A stretch of DNA of 64,000 nt from Laccaria trichodermophora (GCA_018417955.1 JACTVC010000005.1:682001-746000); one strand, 5' to 3'. Positions 12,801 to 25,600 are shown, counted from the stretch's first letter. Numbers and translations: made by a program. Notes: generated by a model not told the origin, from the letters alone.

Positions 12801-13450
12801 GAGGAATCCAGTTGATGAAAAAGCCGGAAAAGCACGCGAGGTATCATGCCAGCATTGGGGGATGGGTTTCCCATTGGAGTAGAGGTTAGGTCTCCTTGCA
12901 TTGTATACCTGTTTTAAAGCATTATTGCGACGGTGTGAAGAAGGAATCAAAGTACGCACGTTTTGCCAGTTCCAGTCTGACCGTAGGCAAATAGCGTACA
13001 ATTGTATCCCATCAACACTTGGTCAAGCATAGGACTGACAACATCATGATAAATCATCGCTTGGTCGGCTTCAGGACCAAAGACCAAGTCAAATGGATAG
13101 GTTCGCGATGGCGGTAAGGTTACGACGCCCAAACTGGATAGAGCGACAGACGCCTCTATGGATATCTCCTTGGATTTCGCAGCATCTGAGCTGACGATGA
13201 TGGGTGAATTCTCCTGAACCTCACGGTCTGAGCGACGTCGACATCGAATAACAACTTGGATATTGGCGGCTGCAGTGTCAGAGGCGCCTTGCTTGCTGGA
13301 TGAGGCCGTAAGGCTGTTAGAACCGTCGTCAGTTGTGTGTGAAAGAGTAGTTTTGGACATGACGGAACGCGATCGCGGTGGCGGAGGTTGAGGAACGGCA
13401 GTGTTGTTGTTTAGCCTAGCACGAGAGGAGGCTGGGCGACGGGTAGCCAT
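9813..13450 (-). CDS. bimC: Kinesin-5 mitotic motor (BimC/Cut7/Eg5 family)
   Basis: Homotetrameric plus-end motor that slides antiparallel spindle microtubules to build and elongate the mitotic spindle. The N-terminal motor has the P-loop YGQTGTGKT (split by an intron), switch I NDHSSRSH, switch [11 protein letters not shown], and [18 protein letters not shown]. The neck and stalk follow as a long coiled coil ([20 protein letters not shown] onward). The tail carries the BimC box, [17 protein letters not shown], with a TPRK site for cyclin-dependent kinase, the mark of kinesin-5. The ATG at 13450 gives a basic, Ser/Pro-rich leader; an in-frame ATG 31 codons upstream (13543) is possible but lies in the shared promoter. 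Divergent from ELF1 (152 bp) and directly upstream of VPS55. Confidence 0.95.
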
Positions 13451-13602
13451 GTCGGAAAGACAGTGTATGTGACAGTTAGTGGCTTTTAGTAGGTACTCAG
13501 TACTAGTACTGTGTCCACTTGGTTGAATCGACGCGTCGGTCACGTGGGCACGACCAACTTAGTTTTAAATAAATAACAATAATATTTTTCATTCCATTCT
13601 CA
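13451..13602. promoter_or_regulatory. Divergent promoter, kinesin-5 / ELF1, with MCB- and E-box-like sites
   Basis: 152 bp between start codons. ACGCGT (the MluI cell-cycle box bound by MBF in yeasts) lies at 13531-13536 and CACGTG (E-box) at 13541-13546, followed towards ELF1 by an AT-rich stretch. The sites are seen; their use is inferred from known yeast elements. Confidence 0.45.
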
Positions 13603-14033
13603 ATGGGCAAACGAAAAAAGTCATCGAGAAAACCTGGACCATCAAAACAAAAGGTCCCTCTTGGTGTGTTACAAATCTTGCCGTCGAGGGCGTACTCATA
13701 ACTATTTAGACACTGCTTTCACTTGTTTATTCTGCCACCACGATAAGTCTGTCACGGTCCGTCTCGACAGAAAAGAGGGTGTTGCCCAGTTGGTGTGTAG
13801 GGTGTGTGATCAGCGGTATCAAAGCAAAGTAAACCGTGCGTTCAGCTGTCTACAACATCGTTTGCTCTACTCATCACTGTTCCCCAGATCTCACAGAACC
13901 CATTGACATCTACTCTGAGTGGATTGATGCGGCAGATGCAGCGCAGAGAGAAGAACGTGTATCTCGCCGTCCCGCTGCTTCTTCCAGCCGACCAGTCCCA
14001 GCCCCAGCTTCCGTGGATAGTGATGAAGACTAG
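13603..14033 (+). CDS. ELF1: Transcription elongation factor Elf1 (Elof1)
   Basis: Small zinc-ribbon protein that travels with RNA polymerase II on chromatin and supports elongation through nucleosomes. Exons 13603-13663, 13710-13835 and 13888-14033 give 110 aa. It opens MGKRKKSSRKPGPSKQKVPL, the basic N-tail of the family, then the four zinc cysteines as CLFC and CRVC, and YQSKVNHLTEPIDIYSEWID, which closely matches the conserved Elf1 core. The acidic, Ser/Pro-rich C-terminus (PAPASVDSDED) is typical of fungal forms, which are longer than the animal protein. Intron positions were fixed by the second intron, which must restore the conserved HLTEP. It sits between two kinesin genes, with 268 bp to kinesin-1. 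Confidence 0.95.
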
Positions 14034-14301
14034 TTTTTTTACCTGGAGCAAAATATAGACATCTTGCAACTCTGTAATAATACTGTATGTCGTTTAGTAT
14101 TGAAAATAACAAATTCCTGGTTTGTCGCGCGGCAACAATGCCAAACACCTCTCTCGCCTCACGCCGTCCGCCTGTCGCGAATCAGAGGACATTATCCGCC
14201 GACGTGTTAGGAGGTTGTATACCAACAATTTCTTCCCCAATTATCTCCCTGCACGATACAAAACGCTTTTATTTCGCTGGATCCCACAATAATCGGCCAT
14301 T

Positions 14302-17300
14302 ATGGCAAGTTCCACTAATATAAAGGTTGTATGTCGGTGAGTTCCTACTTCTCTTATCTTGTAGGCGAGGCTTTTACATATCTTACCTCAGTTTTCGCCC
14401 CGTCAACGCGATCGAAGCGCGTGAAGGTGGCGAAATCGTCGTTTCCTTTGCCGACAACCTTCAGTCGGTGCAGATGAAGTCAGCCCAACTTGGGTCTGGA
14501 CCCGAAAAGGATGGCTTTACGTTCGATAGGGTCTTTCCAATGGGAACAAAGCAGCACGAAGTATTTGACTATGGAGTCAAAGAGTATGTTCTGGCAGATT
14601 GTTTATGCCTATCAATCGCTTAATCTATATTCTGCAGCATCGTCAAAGGTGGGGATTGGCGGCTGCCTGATTTCTAATTGGCTTCGTTACTATCAAGCAG
14701 AAATACTCATCTTCCATTGCAACAGACGTTTTAGACGGGTATAATGGTACAGTCTTCGCATACGGCCAAACTGGTAGTGGCAAGACCTTCACCATGATGG
14801 TATTTCTTTATTGCACATCTGCTAGGCGCTCGCTGACGTACAGCTTTGCTTTTTGTTAGGGAGCAGATATTGATTCAGATGAATTGAAGGGAATCATTCC
14901 TCGAATAACAGAACAAATATTCCATTCCATCGTAGAAAGCGATGCGCATCTTGAATATCTTGTCAAGGTGTCATATATGGAGATTTATCTAGAAAGGATC
15001 CGAGATTTACTTGCGCGTAAGCCTTCGAATTCTCCATTACGCAGAGCTCTTACTCTTGCACGTCTTTATTGCAGCCCAAAACGATAACCTACAAGTACAC
15101 GAGGAAAAGTCTAAGGGTGTTTACGTGAAAAATCTTTCGGACTACTATGTTAGCAGTGCAAGAGAAGTTTACGAGATTATGCGGACGGGTGGAGCGGCAA
15201 GAGTTGTTACATCCACCAGTGCGTCATTGCCTTTATCGTCCACACATTTTAAAAGGCCTCTCACCCGTAATTCAAGACATGAATGCCGAATCCTCTCGCT
15301 CACATTCAATCTTTCTCATCACCATTCAGCAGCGGAATACGGAAACGGGGGCTCAAAAAACAGGAAATCTATATCTCGTCGATCTCGCTGGTTCGGAAAA
15401 GGTCGGGAAGACAGGAGCTTCTGGACAAACACTTGAGGAGGCGAAAAAGATTAACAAGTCACTCTCGGCCTTAGGAATGGTGATCAATGCATTGACCGAT
15501 AGCAAGGCGAGTCAATGGTGGTATTGTATGTTCGTCCTTGCTTATCGCATCTCTAGGCTAAACATATACCGTACCGCGATTCTAAACTAACGCGCATTTT
15601 ACAAGAATCTTTGGGAGGGAATTCCCGGACGACGCTGATCATCAATTGCTCACCATCTTCATACAACGAGGCGGAGACTCTATCGACCCTTCGCTTCGGT
15701 ATCCGTGCCAAGTCTATCAAGAACACTGCACGCGTCAATGCTGAGTTATCTCCTCTGGAACTCAAAGGTTTGCTGCAGAAGGCTCAACTAGCGAATACAT
15801 CGTATCAGAAATATATAGCAGCTCTGGAAGCAGAGCTGGCTATCTGGCGCACGGGCGGACATGTAGAGGAGGTTGAGTGGACCCTTCCAAACAGACCAGG
15901 ATCTGCAACATCCCCTGTAAAGAAGCCGCCCAATTCCACAGCCCCTTCGACGCCCTCGGCTTCCTCCCGCAGTATGACGCCTGTGAACCCTGTTATCGAA
16001 GGATTGAGAAGCGACTTAGAGAGTCGTCCTCAAACACCAACCGTCATAGGACTAGACAAGGACGAGCGGGATGATTTCCTCAAGAGAGAGAATGAACTCA
16101 GTGATGCACTCGCTGAGAGAGAGAGCTCTTTAGCAGCAGCTGACAAACTTGTCAAAGAACTGAAGGAAGAACTGGCATTCTTGAAAGAGCAAGAGGCGGC
16201 TGTCAACCAGGTCAGTCACTTCACAAACATCCTTCCTGAATGAGACTAGATCCCCCCATGTAGGAGAACAAAGCTATGTCCAGTCAGCTGAATGAATTGA
16301 GGTTGCAAGTGGAAAGGTTAGACTACGATAACAAAGAGGGGGTCATCACTGTCGACATCCTCAAGGAGCAAAACCAAGATGCCAGAAGCGAATTGGAGGA
16401 GCTCAAGAGACAAATAGGCGAACTGAAGTCAGCCCAAAAGGATGCTTCTGCAGAGGACAAGGAGAAGCGCAAACAAGAGAAGATGGCGATGATGATGGCC
16501 AAGTTCGACACGGTTAGTAACATATTTACAAGTCTCTGTTCTAATGAGTTCATTGCGTGCGTTCTAGCAAGGCGCCTTCTCCGAGAAGGACGAACAATTA
16601 CGCCAGATTCTGGCAAAACTGGATAATACAGACTCCCCTGAGTCGCTCTCCCAAGAAGATCTTATTTCGATTCGACGGCAACTCTCCGAGGGGCAGAGCT
16701 TGATGAGGGAAACCGTTGACAGACTCCGGCAAAGCCAAGAGGTGAATGAGATGGTCACACGACGTCGCGACGAGCTGGAAGCTCGAGTATCGGGGCTCGA
16801 GGCAGAATATGAAGAACTTCTTGGTAACCTCCGTTTGACAATCCAAATTTCGATCTTGATCTCATTGTTGGAGCAGAGAAGACAATTCATGACGAAGAGA
16901 CTAGCAATGTCGATGTCGCAGAACTGATGGCGGATCTCAAGGTTATGGTTCCACCTTCCATCCCACTATTTGCTAACCATCCTGTCAAGAACAAACTCGA
17001 GATCCAATATGCTGCCAAACGTGAGGCTCAGCTCAGCGAAGTGTCTGACCTCAAGCAACAACTTGAGTTACGGAGCAACGAGGTCCGAAGTTTGAATGCT
17101 TCCATCGACAGCTTGAAGAGCGTAAACGAGGAGTTGAAAGTAAGTCGCTTTACAGCTCACCAGTTCTCGACTTAAATTTTCCATAAAGCGAGCTTTCGCA
17201 GTAACATCCGTTGGCATTGAAGGTGGCAAGAACCTCGCAGAAAGTGCACAGGATCTCGAGCGGACTCGAAAGGCGATCAACGTCCAATTAGCGGAGTTTG

Positions 17301-18142
17301 ACGGTGTGAAGAAGTCGCTTATGCACGATTTGCAAAATCGCTGCGAGAAGGTACGAAGTCCGCTTGGGTCTATTTCGAAGTATGTATCGGATAAACGTCT
17401 CTTGCTAGGTGGTAGAACTAGAGATCCAGTTGGACGAGATCAAGGAGCAGTATAACAACGTGATCCGCAACAGTAACAGCAAAGCGCAACAGAAGAAGAT
17501 GGCTTTCTTGGAACGCAACCTAGAGCAGCTGACTTTGGTGCAAAAGCAGGTTCGTTACTCCTTTGTATATGAAGAGCGGTTTAGTGAATTCTTTTCCTCT
17601 AGCTGGTTGACCAAAATTCTACACTGAAAAAGGAGGCTGGAATTGCTGAGCGCAAATTGCTTGCTCGCAACGAGCGCATACAAAACTTGGAAGCCCTCCT
17701 TCAGGATGCTGATCGGCGGCTGTCAGTGCAGAATCAGAAATTTGAGGCGCAGCTTCAGGCCGTGAAGGAACGGTTAGATCAAGCACGAGGTGGGGGAAGT
17801 TATCTGCCAAAATTTTCCATCTGACAAGGTTTTAGCTCAAAAAGCCGCATCTTCTCCTCTCAATTTCGGACGCATCGCGAAGCCACTTCGGGGCGGAGGG
17901 GGAGTTGCGGTTCCCCCCTCCAACCCTTCACCAAATGTCGGGGGCGCCATGGCAAATCCAGTCAACCGCTTGCAGAACGAAGAAGGGTGTGTATTCTTTT
18001 TCATCATTATTGGCACTCCTTTGCTGAATGCATGCCTTTATATAGAGCAGGTGAGTTCCCTAATCCTAACAACTTTAACCCCCCAAAACCCTAAACTTGG
18101 ATTGCAGCGAAACGAGCATCCTGGTTTTTTAATTCACGATAG
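14302..18142 (+). CDS. Kinesin-1 heavy chain (fungal conventional kinesin)
   Basis: Processive plus-end motor for vesicle and organelle transport along hyphal microtubules. Start [17 protein letters not shown] spans an intron at 14337-14391. The motor domain shows [34 protein letters not shown] and the neck linker [13 protein letters not shown], followed by a Ser/Pro-rich hinge and long coiled coils. The fungal kinesin-1 tail signature is present: [19 protein letters not shown], then [19 protein letters not shown], a basic [13 protein letters not shown] (the microtubule/autoinhibition tail) and the end [10 protein letters not shown]. To reach that end in frame a 5-nt exon at 18046-18050 must be included between introns 17997-18045 and 18051-18107. 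If it were skipped, the C-terminus would become ETSILVF and stop. No light-chain gene is nearby, in line with fungal kinesin-1 working without one. Confidence 0.95.
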
Positions 18143-19265
18143 GTGCCTTATCATTCGTATGGAAGTTATGGGGACCAAAGTATACCTACCCGAACCGTCA
18201 TGGATCCCCTCCAGCCTCATGTCAAGCTTGTAATCCAAACATAAAGTGTAGACGGCAATGTGTGCTGGCGGTCAAGTACTGGCGGAAGTGGGTGAATATT
18301 GAATACTTAGATAATGTGCTCGTCAGCCGACTCAGCATTGTGCATAGGGAGAAATTTAGGTTCCGTTTATGCTTCCGGGCAACAGCGAAGTCTCAACAAT
18401 TCAAAAAAGGCAAGATCTTGGCTGATCTCGGCTGGTCTTGAGGTTATACTTAGCTTCGATTGGCAAGATCTGCCGATCGACGTTCAAATCCCACGATATT
18501 TAAAGTGATATCCCCTCAACGAAATGGTCCACAAAGCACATCTTGTTCGTCTCCAAGCTCCTTGGCAGCCAGGGAGAATTCAGAGGAAAAGACTAGGTCC
18601 AAGCTAGGTCGCGCTGATATTTTGCGACTGCAAACAGCTGCAAACCCCTGTCTACTTATAGGTTAGTTCGGGGCGGCATATTGGCGGGGACCTGGACTTT
18701 CCCGATATGGACATACCCGGCAAGTGAGCTAATCCGCTTTTATCGTGTTGAAACATGCATGATATTTTACAAATACATTCCATATTGCCTCCGTGGATTT
18801 AATTCCGCGTCCCTTTCGTCTCCATTTCTGTTCAAGGCTGTTTAGCCAAGGCCAGTAAAGGGTCTCCTCGCATTTCTCTGCCTTTACATACCATCCACCC
18901 TCCTTTACTTGTTTGACGCGCTTTCGAACGCAAATTCGCGTAAGTCGCGTCGTCAACTTTTTCTATCTTTCATTCCTCCAAGTTCGTCTTAACTGCTGCT
19001 AGAGCCACTCACTCATTGCCTGTGAGCACTCTCCTCTTCCTTTATGCTCACTTCACCTACTTATACTTAATTTTAGGTTGTTGCCGTACACTTTGAGAAA
19101 AAACTCTTTGCCTCATTGTCTGTCATACTACTAGCCTTGATAAATCTGACTTTCCATTGCTAATACTGTGATTCAGTAGGTTTTCTCGTCTTTCTCTCCC
19201 AAACTTTCTTTCTCATTGCGATTCTTTTACACCTGTAGCGCGTTGCGTGCGATTTCGTATATCTA
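18143..19265. other. Intergenic region with pyrimidine-rich leader of the PUF gene
   Basis: About 1.1 kb with no coding exon I can defend; all ORFs are short and lack family features. The last 300 bp are strongly CT-rich, as in fungal 5' leaders. A possible 5'-UTR intron runs 19022-19076 (GTGAGC...TTTTAG). A long leader suits a regulated RNA-binding protein, but this is inference. Confidence 0.4.
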
Positions 19266-22258
19266 ATGTCTGGCAAAACGTCTCGCAACCCATCTGTGTC
19301 TTCGACAGCTTCTCCGGGACAATCTCCCCTTGGATCCCCAAGTCATGTTCGTATCCTGATGAAAGTGTGCACTTCTTCTATTAACCCATCCACAGTCTCA
19401 ATCACGAAGACGGTTGAATGCTGGACCTGGAAATGCATCATATTCCACCAAGAAGGGTCTGAATAGTGTATGGCCGGTTGGTTATGCCAGCAAATAACGC
19501 TTCTGCTTAAAGACTAAATATTAAACCTCAGGTTTGGGGAACTGCCAGTCCATCCCAGCCAAGAACCAATTCAGAAACGGTTTCCATTCCATCTTCTCCG
19601 ATTGACATGAATTCGCGCTTTGGCTTGTCTGACAATTGGAAAGCTACTAGTAAGCCCCCGAACGCCTCATGGGAAAGCCACGGAGGCCCTAAAGACCGTG
19701 ACTTTGTTAACACACCGGTGTGACCTGCCTTGAACTACTAAAAACCAGTCAACTTACGACGTTTCAAGAGTAAACCAACAGGAGAAATCCACGCAAGACG
19801 GCATGATTCTAGTACAACTCACAGGTTGGCGCTTCCGACGGCAAGTAGAAATGTGAGTATTTCAGTGCACATTATATTAATCCCATGATGACTCCTTATC
19901 GTTTTCGCTAGGGGCGCTCAGTCAATATGACATTTGGGCAGCTCTCCCCCCAGCACCTCAAAGCTACTCTGGGAGACCCCGCCGATGTTCAGCGGAAATC
20001 GCCTTCCCCAAATCGGCAGTTCGACTTGTCCATCTACCCCCCTCCGCCTAAAACAAGCCACCTACCACTACCCAATTCTGACTCCATTCAGATTCTCCCC
20101 TCACCTATTGAAGCCCTCCCCTTGACTTTGCGCGGAATGGCTGCGGAAGAAGATCATACCGTGCAGACAACGCATCAATCTTCTGCACATATGCTTGGTC
20201 CCCCCCTCTTGCAACCTCCTCGACCATCCTTCAACATTTTCTCTCAACCAGATTACAGCGGTTACTACGCTCCTCCACCAGACCGTTATTCGGATTATTC
20301 TCTGAGGTATAATGCATATCGACCCATGCCAGAGCCTGCGATGTATTCTTTGTCTGCGATGCCTCATTCAATGCCTCCGTCCACTTTGTACTCAAGAGCA
20401 CAGCCCGTTGGAAATGTTCATCCAGGGTTTACTATGACTTGTGGGGTATCCCAGCGACCCGCCTTCTACCCTCCACCACCCAATATGATGTTTTCTCCGC
20501 AAATGATGCTGCCCCCTGTTCTCGGAAGCTTAACGGCAATGGGGGTAAAAAGACAGGGTTCTCAGGTATAGACGTTTACTTGAGGAGCTCCACTTTGTGC
20601 TAACAATTATTTTCAGCCATATGGCATCCACTCGTCGCCCATACATACCATCCCGTATGGACACCCAACACCTCCTCAAATACCATTTTTACCAGGAACC
20701 TCTAACCAGCCTTTCGGGCCACAGATACCGTTTACTAGGCCCGATATGCCTTCCCCTTCTTTCCCCTCCCCCCATCGTCTACGTTTTGGTCGTCGGTATC
20801 CTATACCTGAGTTAATTCCATCAAATCAAAGCCCTATTCTTGAAGAATTTCGCTGGAACAAAGCTCGAAAGTGGGATTTAAAAGTGGGGATAATTAAATT
20901 GTCGGGGAATTTTCTGCAGTTCATTGATTCCTTTCATTTTCAGAACATTTTTGGATATATCAACGAGTTTAGCGGTGATCAGCATGGTTCTCGATTCATC
21001 CAACAAAAACTAGAAACCGCGAGCCCTGAGGAACGACAGGCTGTGTTCGACGAAGTCATGGCAGGAGATCCTCTGGCGCTTGTTCAGGATGTTTTTGGCA
21101 ACTACGTCGGTTGTGTCGTTACATCGACGGGTCCTTTTTAACTTATTTTTTCCCCAGGTAATTCAGAAAATGATTGAATACGGCACATCCCTACAAAGGA
21201 GCATCCTCACAACCGTAATGGAAGGGAATATTTTCCGGCTCTCTCTACAGATGTACGGCTGTCGTGTAATTCAGAAGGTAAGTCAAATGTCTATATGCCA
21301 CCTGCATCCGACAAAGCTTATTTTGAATTTAGGCAGTTGAGCACATTTCACTTGAACAGCAAAGTCTCATCGTTGGCGAACTTGCACCGCGTATTCTCGA
21401 ATGCGTCAGGGATTCCAATGGAAATCATGTACGCACGCTCTCCAATGACTTTCAATTCGACGCAGTAAAAGACGTCCACCGCAGGTCGTTCAAAGGCTGA
21501 TTGAAAAAGTGCCCTCGGATCGATTGTCCTTCGTCGCGTCATTTCAGGGAAACGTTTATGACCTTTCCAGGCACCCTTATGGCTGTCGTGTGCTGCAAAG
21601 ATGCCTCGAGCATCTCCCAGAAGAACAAACGAGGACCCTGGTGGACGAGCTCCATCAAAATGCTCTTGACCTGATGAAGGATCAGTTTGGAGTAAGTGAC
21701 AACCTTGATCTTTGGTAGTTGAGAACTGAGCGCGTCGCAAAGAACTATGTCATCCAGTTTCTTGTTGAACATGGTCAAGCTCGCGACAGGGCTCTGATCG
21801 TTTCAAATCTGCAGGGACAGTTGTTGCCGATGTCTCGCCATAAGTTTGCATCCAACGTTTGTGAAAAGGCCCTCATTTGCGCAGATTCACAAACCCGTCG
21901 GGCTCTCATCGAGGAAATGCTCGCAATCGCTCCAGAAACCATCACTCCGATCATGACAATGATGCAAGATCAATTTGCCAGTGAGCAGTTTTGATAAATT
22001 GGCGGACAAGTTCTTACTTCGTGATAGATTATGTCCTTCAACGTGCACTTCTTGTTGCGGAAGGGGATCAGCGTGAAGAGTTGTTTAATACAGTTAGGCA
22101 ACAACTGGTTAACACTAGAAGGGTTTCAGCTGTAGTCAGCAAGCACGTTGTCTCCAGTAAGTTGTACTCTTTCTTCCAGGTATTACCATTAACATCCTTT
22201 CGAAGTTGAGCGCTTGCTGGAAAAACATTTAACCTCGAAAGCAGGGTCCAAGGAATAA
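19266..22258 (+). CDS. Pumilio/PUF-family RNA-binding protein
   Basis: Cytoplasmic repressor that binds 3'-UTR elements of target mRNAs. The N-terminal half is low-complexity, rich in Ser, Pro, Tyr and Met, over several exons up to about 20820. The PUM-HD follows, opening [15 protein letters not shown], with all eight repeats seen. Their base-contact residues (positions 1, 2 and 5 of each five-residue core) read SRFIQ, NYVIQ, CRVIQ, NHVVQ, CRVLQ, NYVIQ, SNVCE and NYVLQ, the arrangement of Pumilio and Puf3. Repeat 8 is intact only if the intron near 21980-22027 is removed. The end is [17 protein letters not shown] after a 49-nt intron. Start at the ATG opening a Ser-rich leader; the exact 5' exons are less sure than the repeat domain. 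Confidence 0.9.
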
Positions 22259-22691
22259 AGCAAAAACCACTGGGCAAACCTCAATATGTAGCGGTTCTGA
22301 TGTCAGCCAAGCGGTGAAGACCTGTCCTTTGGATATTTGACGATTGACACATCCTAGCCAACACCTCCGATGGTCACATATTTACCCTACGCCACGCTTA
22401 ATTATATCTGTAGTTAAATATATTCTCGATACCTAGTCCACATACCTACATAACGTGCGAGATGCTCTTTCAAAGCTTTTCGGGATCTATACTCGCAACA
22501 AATATTATGTAGACCCTGTGCACAAGAGTGACGGTGACGTGGAGGATTCAGCAAAGGTGGCCAAATACCGGCGGCACCCAACTTTGGAGGTATTTAGCAA
22601 CCCGGGTTCTCACTGGTCATTGGATCCTCGTTTCCCTAGCTCAGCAAGCGACATTGAAGCGACACCTAGGCTACAACGTCGACGAGAGAAA
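22259..22691. other. Intergenic region, PUF 3' end / SEC16 upstream
   Basis: 433 bp. An open frame from 22455 joins the SEC16 frame without a stop, so the SEC16 N-terminus could be up to 79 residues longer. Those residues show no Sec16 feature I recognise, so I treat them as leader. Otherwise AT-rich 3'-UTR-like sequence. Confidence 0.4.
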
Positions 22692-25600
22692 ATGAACGAT
22701 GTTGAAGCTGCTGCCTCACTTTTCACGCCAGAAGAAACAACAAGTGATCCATTTGCAAGCTTGGGAACAAATCATTCCACAGACCCCTTCTCTCCAAATG
22801 GCCCTTCAGATTTCCTGCAGACAATATCAACCAAAGCTGACCGCTTGGACGGACAGCCTACTTCGCTGACGGAGGCTCTCCCCTCACAACCTCACGAGCA
22901 TCCCCAGGGGTTCTATTCTTATCCTTCACAGCCAGGCGCAAGGGAATGGGATGAATTTGGCAAGCGGGGGTTCGGCTTGACGCAAGAAAGTAAGCCCATG
23001 TTACTTTCATTATTTTATTAGCAGGACAGACCGTGACTTTTAGCAGAGTTGGGAGACGCAAGTCGTGCACCCGCTGAAGTTTCGCATAATTCGTACGCCT
23101 CCGCATCCTTGCAACAGTACTCGCAGCCGAGTTATAACGTTTCACCCCCTTCCCACCAATACCAACCTCAGCTTAATCTGCCGCTGTCTTCGGCGATTCC
23201 CAGTTATGGTTCGTATCCGACGGGACAACACGTATCGCAGGTTAATGGAACAGCAGCCCCACCTCCAGCCGCAAGCTTGGAACAACCTCCACTGCAACTT
23301 TTGCCTTCTTTGAACGCTGCACATTCAACTACCAATCCTTATTCCGTTGGTTCCTATGTCTCACACGGCCGATCAACTGAGCTCCCACGACCCTTGCCGT
23401 CCTTGGCGCCACCACCACCACCACCACCACCACCAATTTCTTCCGCAATTAATCGTCCGAAGGTCTTAAATGCATATGATCCACCCTTTCCACCAGTCTC
23501 GTCCAACCGGCGAAATGGTCGTGCAGCCGTGAACCAGAAAACAGCAGGCGCATATAACACATACCATACGTTTAACCAGGAGTCGGAGTCACAGGTTCGT
23601 ACTTCATCAACGTACACAGGAGAGTACGGTGCATCTAGGACATTACCCTCTGTTCAAAACGCCATTCGAACCGAGACTACTCCCGTCTACAATCATAAGC
23701 GCGTCGCAGAAGCTCAAGCTCCCCGTTGGGATCTTGTAAATCAGGCCGTCTCTGAAATAGGCTCACCGTTAGCTCCAGAAAACGAGCCACATGGTTACAG
23801 AATGTTCGATCAGACTCGCGAAGCTGCCCTACCCCATAAACCTGACACATATAGCAGCGGCGAAAATGGATACTCAACAGGTTATCATCACAGTACTGCC
23901 ACTCAGTCCGCTACAGTTCCCCTCGACCCTCATCGTGGAGAAACGCTTCCTGTGAATTCTGCGCATAAAGCAACGCTAGAGCGGGCTTCTTTGCACCTTC
24001 CGCAAGAGCAATCCACTGGCTCATACTCAATAAACTCTGATAACAGCGTCTTTGATGATGATCCGGTGGTGCCCACGCAGTACGCCCACGAATTACATCA
24101 TAACTTATCTGATGCACATTCACGTCCCGCTGTCGATGATCAAAGAATGGGTTTACCTTACCAGCCCTACATCCCTGACGAAGGAATTTCGAAAGGGCCT
24201 ATGCAAATCACCCATGATTCGTATATGCATCATTCTGAAGTCGTTGGATATAACTCGTTTTCTTCAGGTACGCAGAACCATGATGACACAGTAGATCCGT
24301 ACTCTCCCAATGCATTCCAACCCCCAATGGATTACACTGAATCTTCATCCGCGCCCTCTCTCCATGATGCCCATGTTTCAAAAATCTCTTTGTCCTACGA
24401 AGGCCCTTCGGGTTTGAAAAGTAGCTCCCCGTCGAACAGCGCCCTGAATTCACTAGAGGATCCCTACGCCCCCACTCATTTCCAGGTACACCGGGAAACA
24501 GATTACGGTTTTTCCACTGATCCCAATTACACATCACCGACACAAGACAACCTTCGCAAACCAATGCTAACCACGACATATGGTCACCACCTACCACATA
24601 ACGTCGCAGTTGCTCCGCCTTACACGCCTTATGCACCCTCTCCCTCGCTGATCGGCTCAAATGATCCACTAGCTCGTACAACTGCAAATATACCGATTGT
24701 CAGCTTCGGCTTTGGTGGTCGGCTCGTGACATGCTTCCACGGGGCAGACTCGCTCAACACAGGCTTCGATGTAGCACTCTCTGCACGCAATTCCACGTCA
24801 TTAAAGATTCGTGGTCTCAAGAAACTTATCCCAGAGTCGGTTCTCGGAGGGTTATATCCAGGGCCGCTATTGTCTGATCCTGGTACTCCCACGACGAGTA
24901 TTGTCAGAACCGGTATGTCGACGCAGACTAAGACGAAGAAGAGTCGCGTGATAAAATACCTCGATGGCCGAGGAAACGAAATCCATCAAGGAATCGGATA
25001 CTTGACGGGCATGGAGAAGCGCAAGGCTGAGGGGAAACTTGTTCTCGTCAAATTATTGAAGGTCATGGTGGAACATGATGGTAAACTGGTCGGAACGTAA
25101 GTATTCAACCCACTGACTCTATTTGTCGACTCCCTGAGATTGGTTCCCCAATGCAGTACTCAGGGTGACACCGCCATTCGATCGGCTCTAGTCCCACGAC
25201 TTGAGGGTAATCCACAAGGGGCGTCACTTGACGTGAATGGAATACCCAGCCAAGGCTACTCGTCACTAATGCCAGATGCTCATAGGGTGATTCCTGAATC
25301 TTCATCTCAGTCTAACGGTCCAACATCGACTTCGAATGAAACCATATCACCAACCCACAAAATTTCTGTCATAAATCGGATCGAAGACTTCCTTTTGCGT
25401 GGGGAAAGACATCAAGCATATCAGTACGCGTTAGACGAGAAGTTATGGCCCCACGCGATGATCATCGCCAGCAGCATCGATAAAGAGTCCTGGAAAGCCG
25501 TTGTCAATCAATTTTTGCGGGACGAGCTGGGAGACTCGAGGAATATTGACAGCCTTCCGTTTGCCAGCAGTCGAGAAAACTTGAAAGTCGCTTATAGCCT

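Noticed and set aside
18051..18107. CCCTAA-like runs in a kinesin-1 intron, recalling telomere repeats
   Set aside because: Only two imperfect units; the CTAAC copies are better explained as branch-point sequence in a short C-rich intron.
9220..18142. Kinesin-5, ELF1 and kinesin-1 as a motor gene cluster
   Set aside because: The two motors belong to different families with different roles, and ELF1 is unrelated; most likely chance neighbourhood.
18482..18492. GTTCAAATCCC, resembling a tRNA T-loop
   Set aside because: The flanking bases do not form a T stem, and no D arm, anticodon arm or acceptor pairing could be built around it.
22455..22691. In-frame extension of SEC16 upstream of the chosen ATG
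   Set aside because: No Sec16 feature is seen in it, and the conserved acidic start is at 22692; kept as a possibility only.
23354..23617. Minus-strand ORF with a glycine run opposite SEC16
   Set aside because: It is the shadow of the proline-coding repeat; no independent support.
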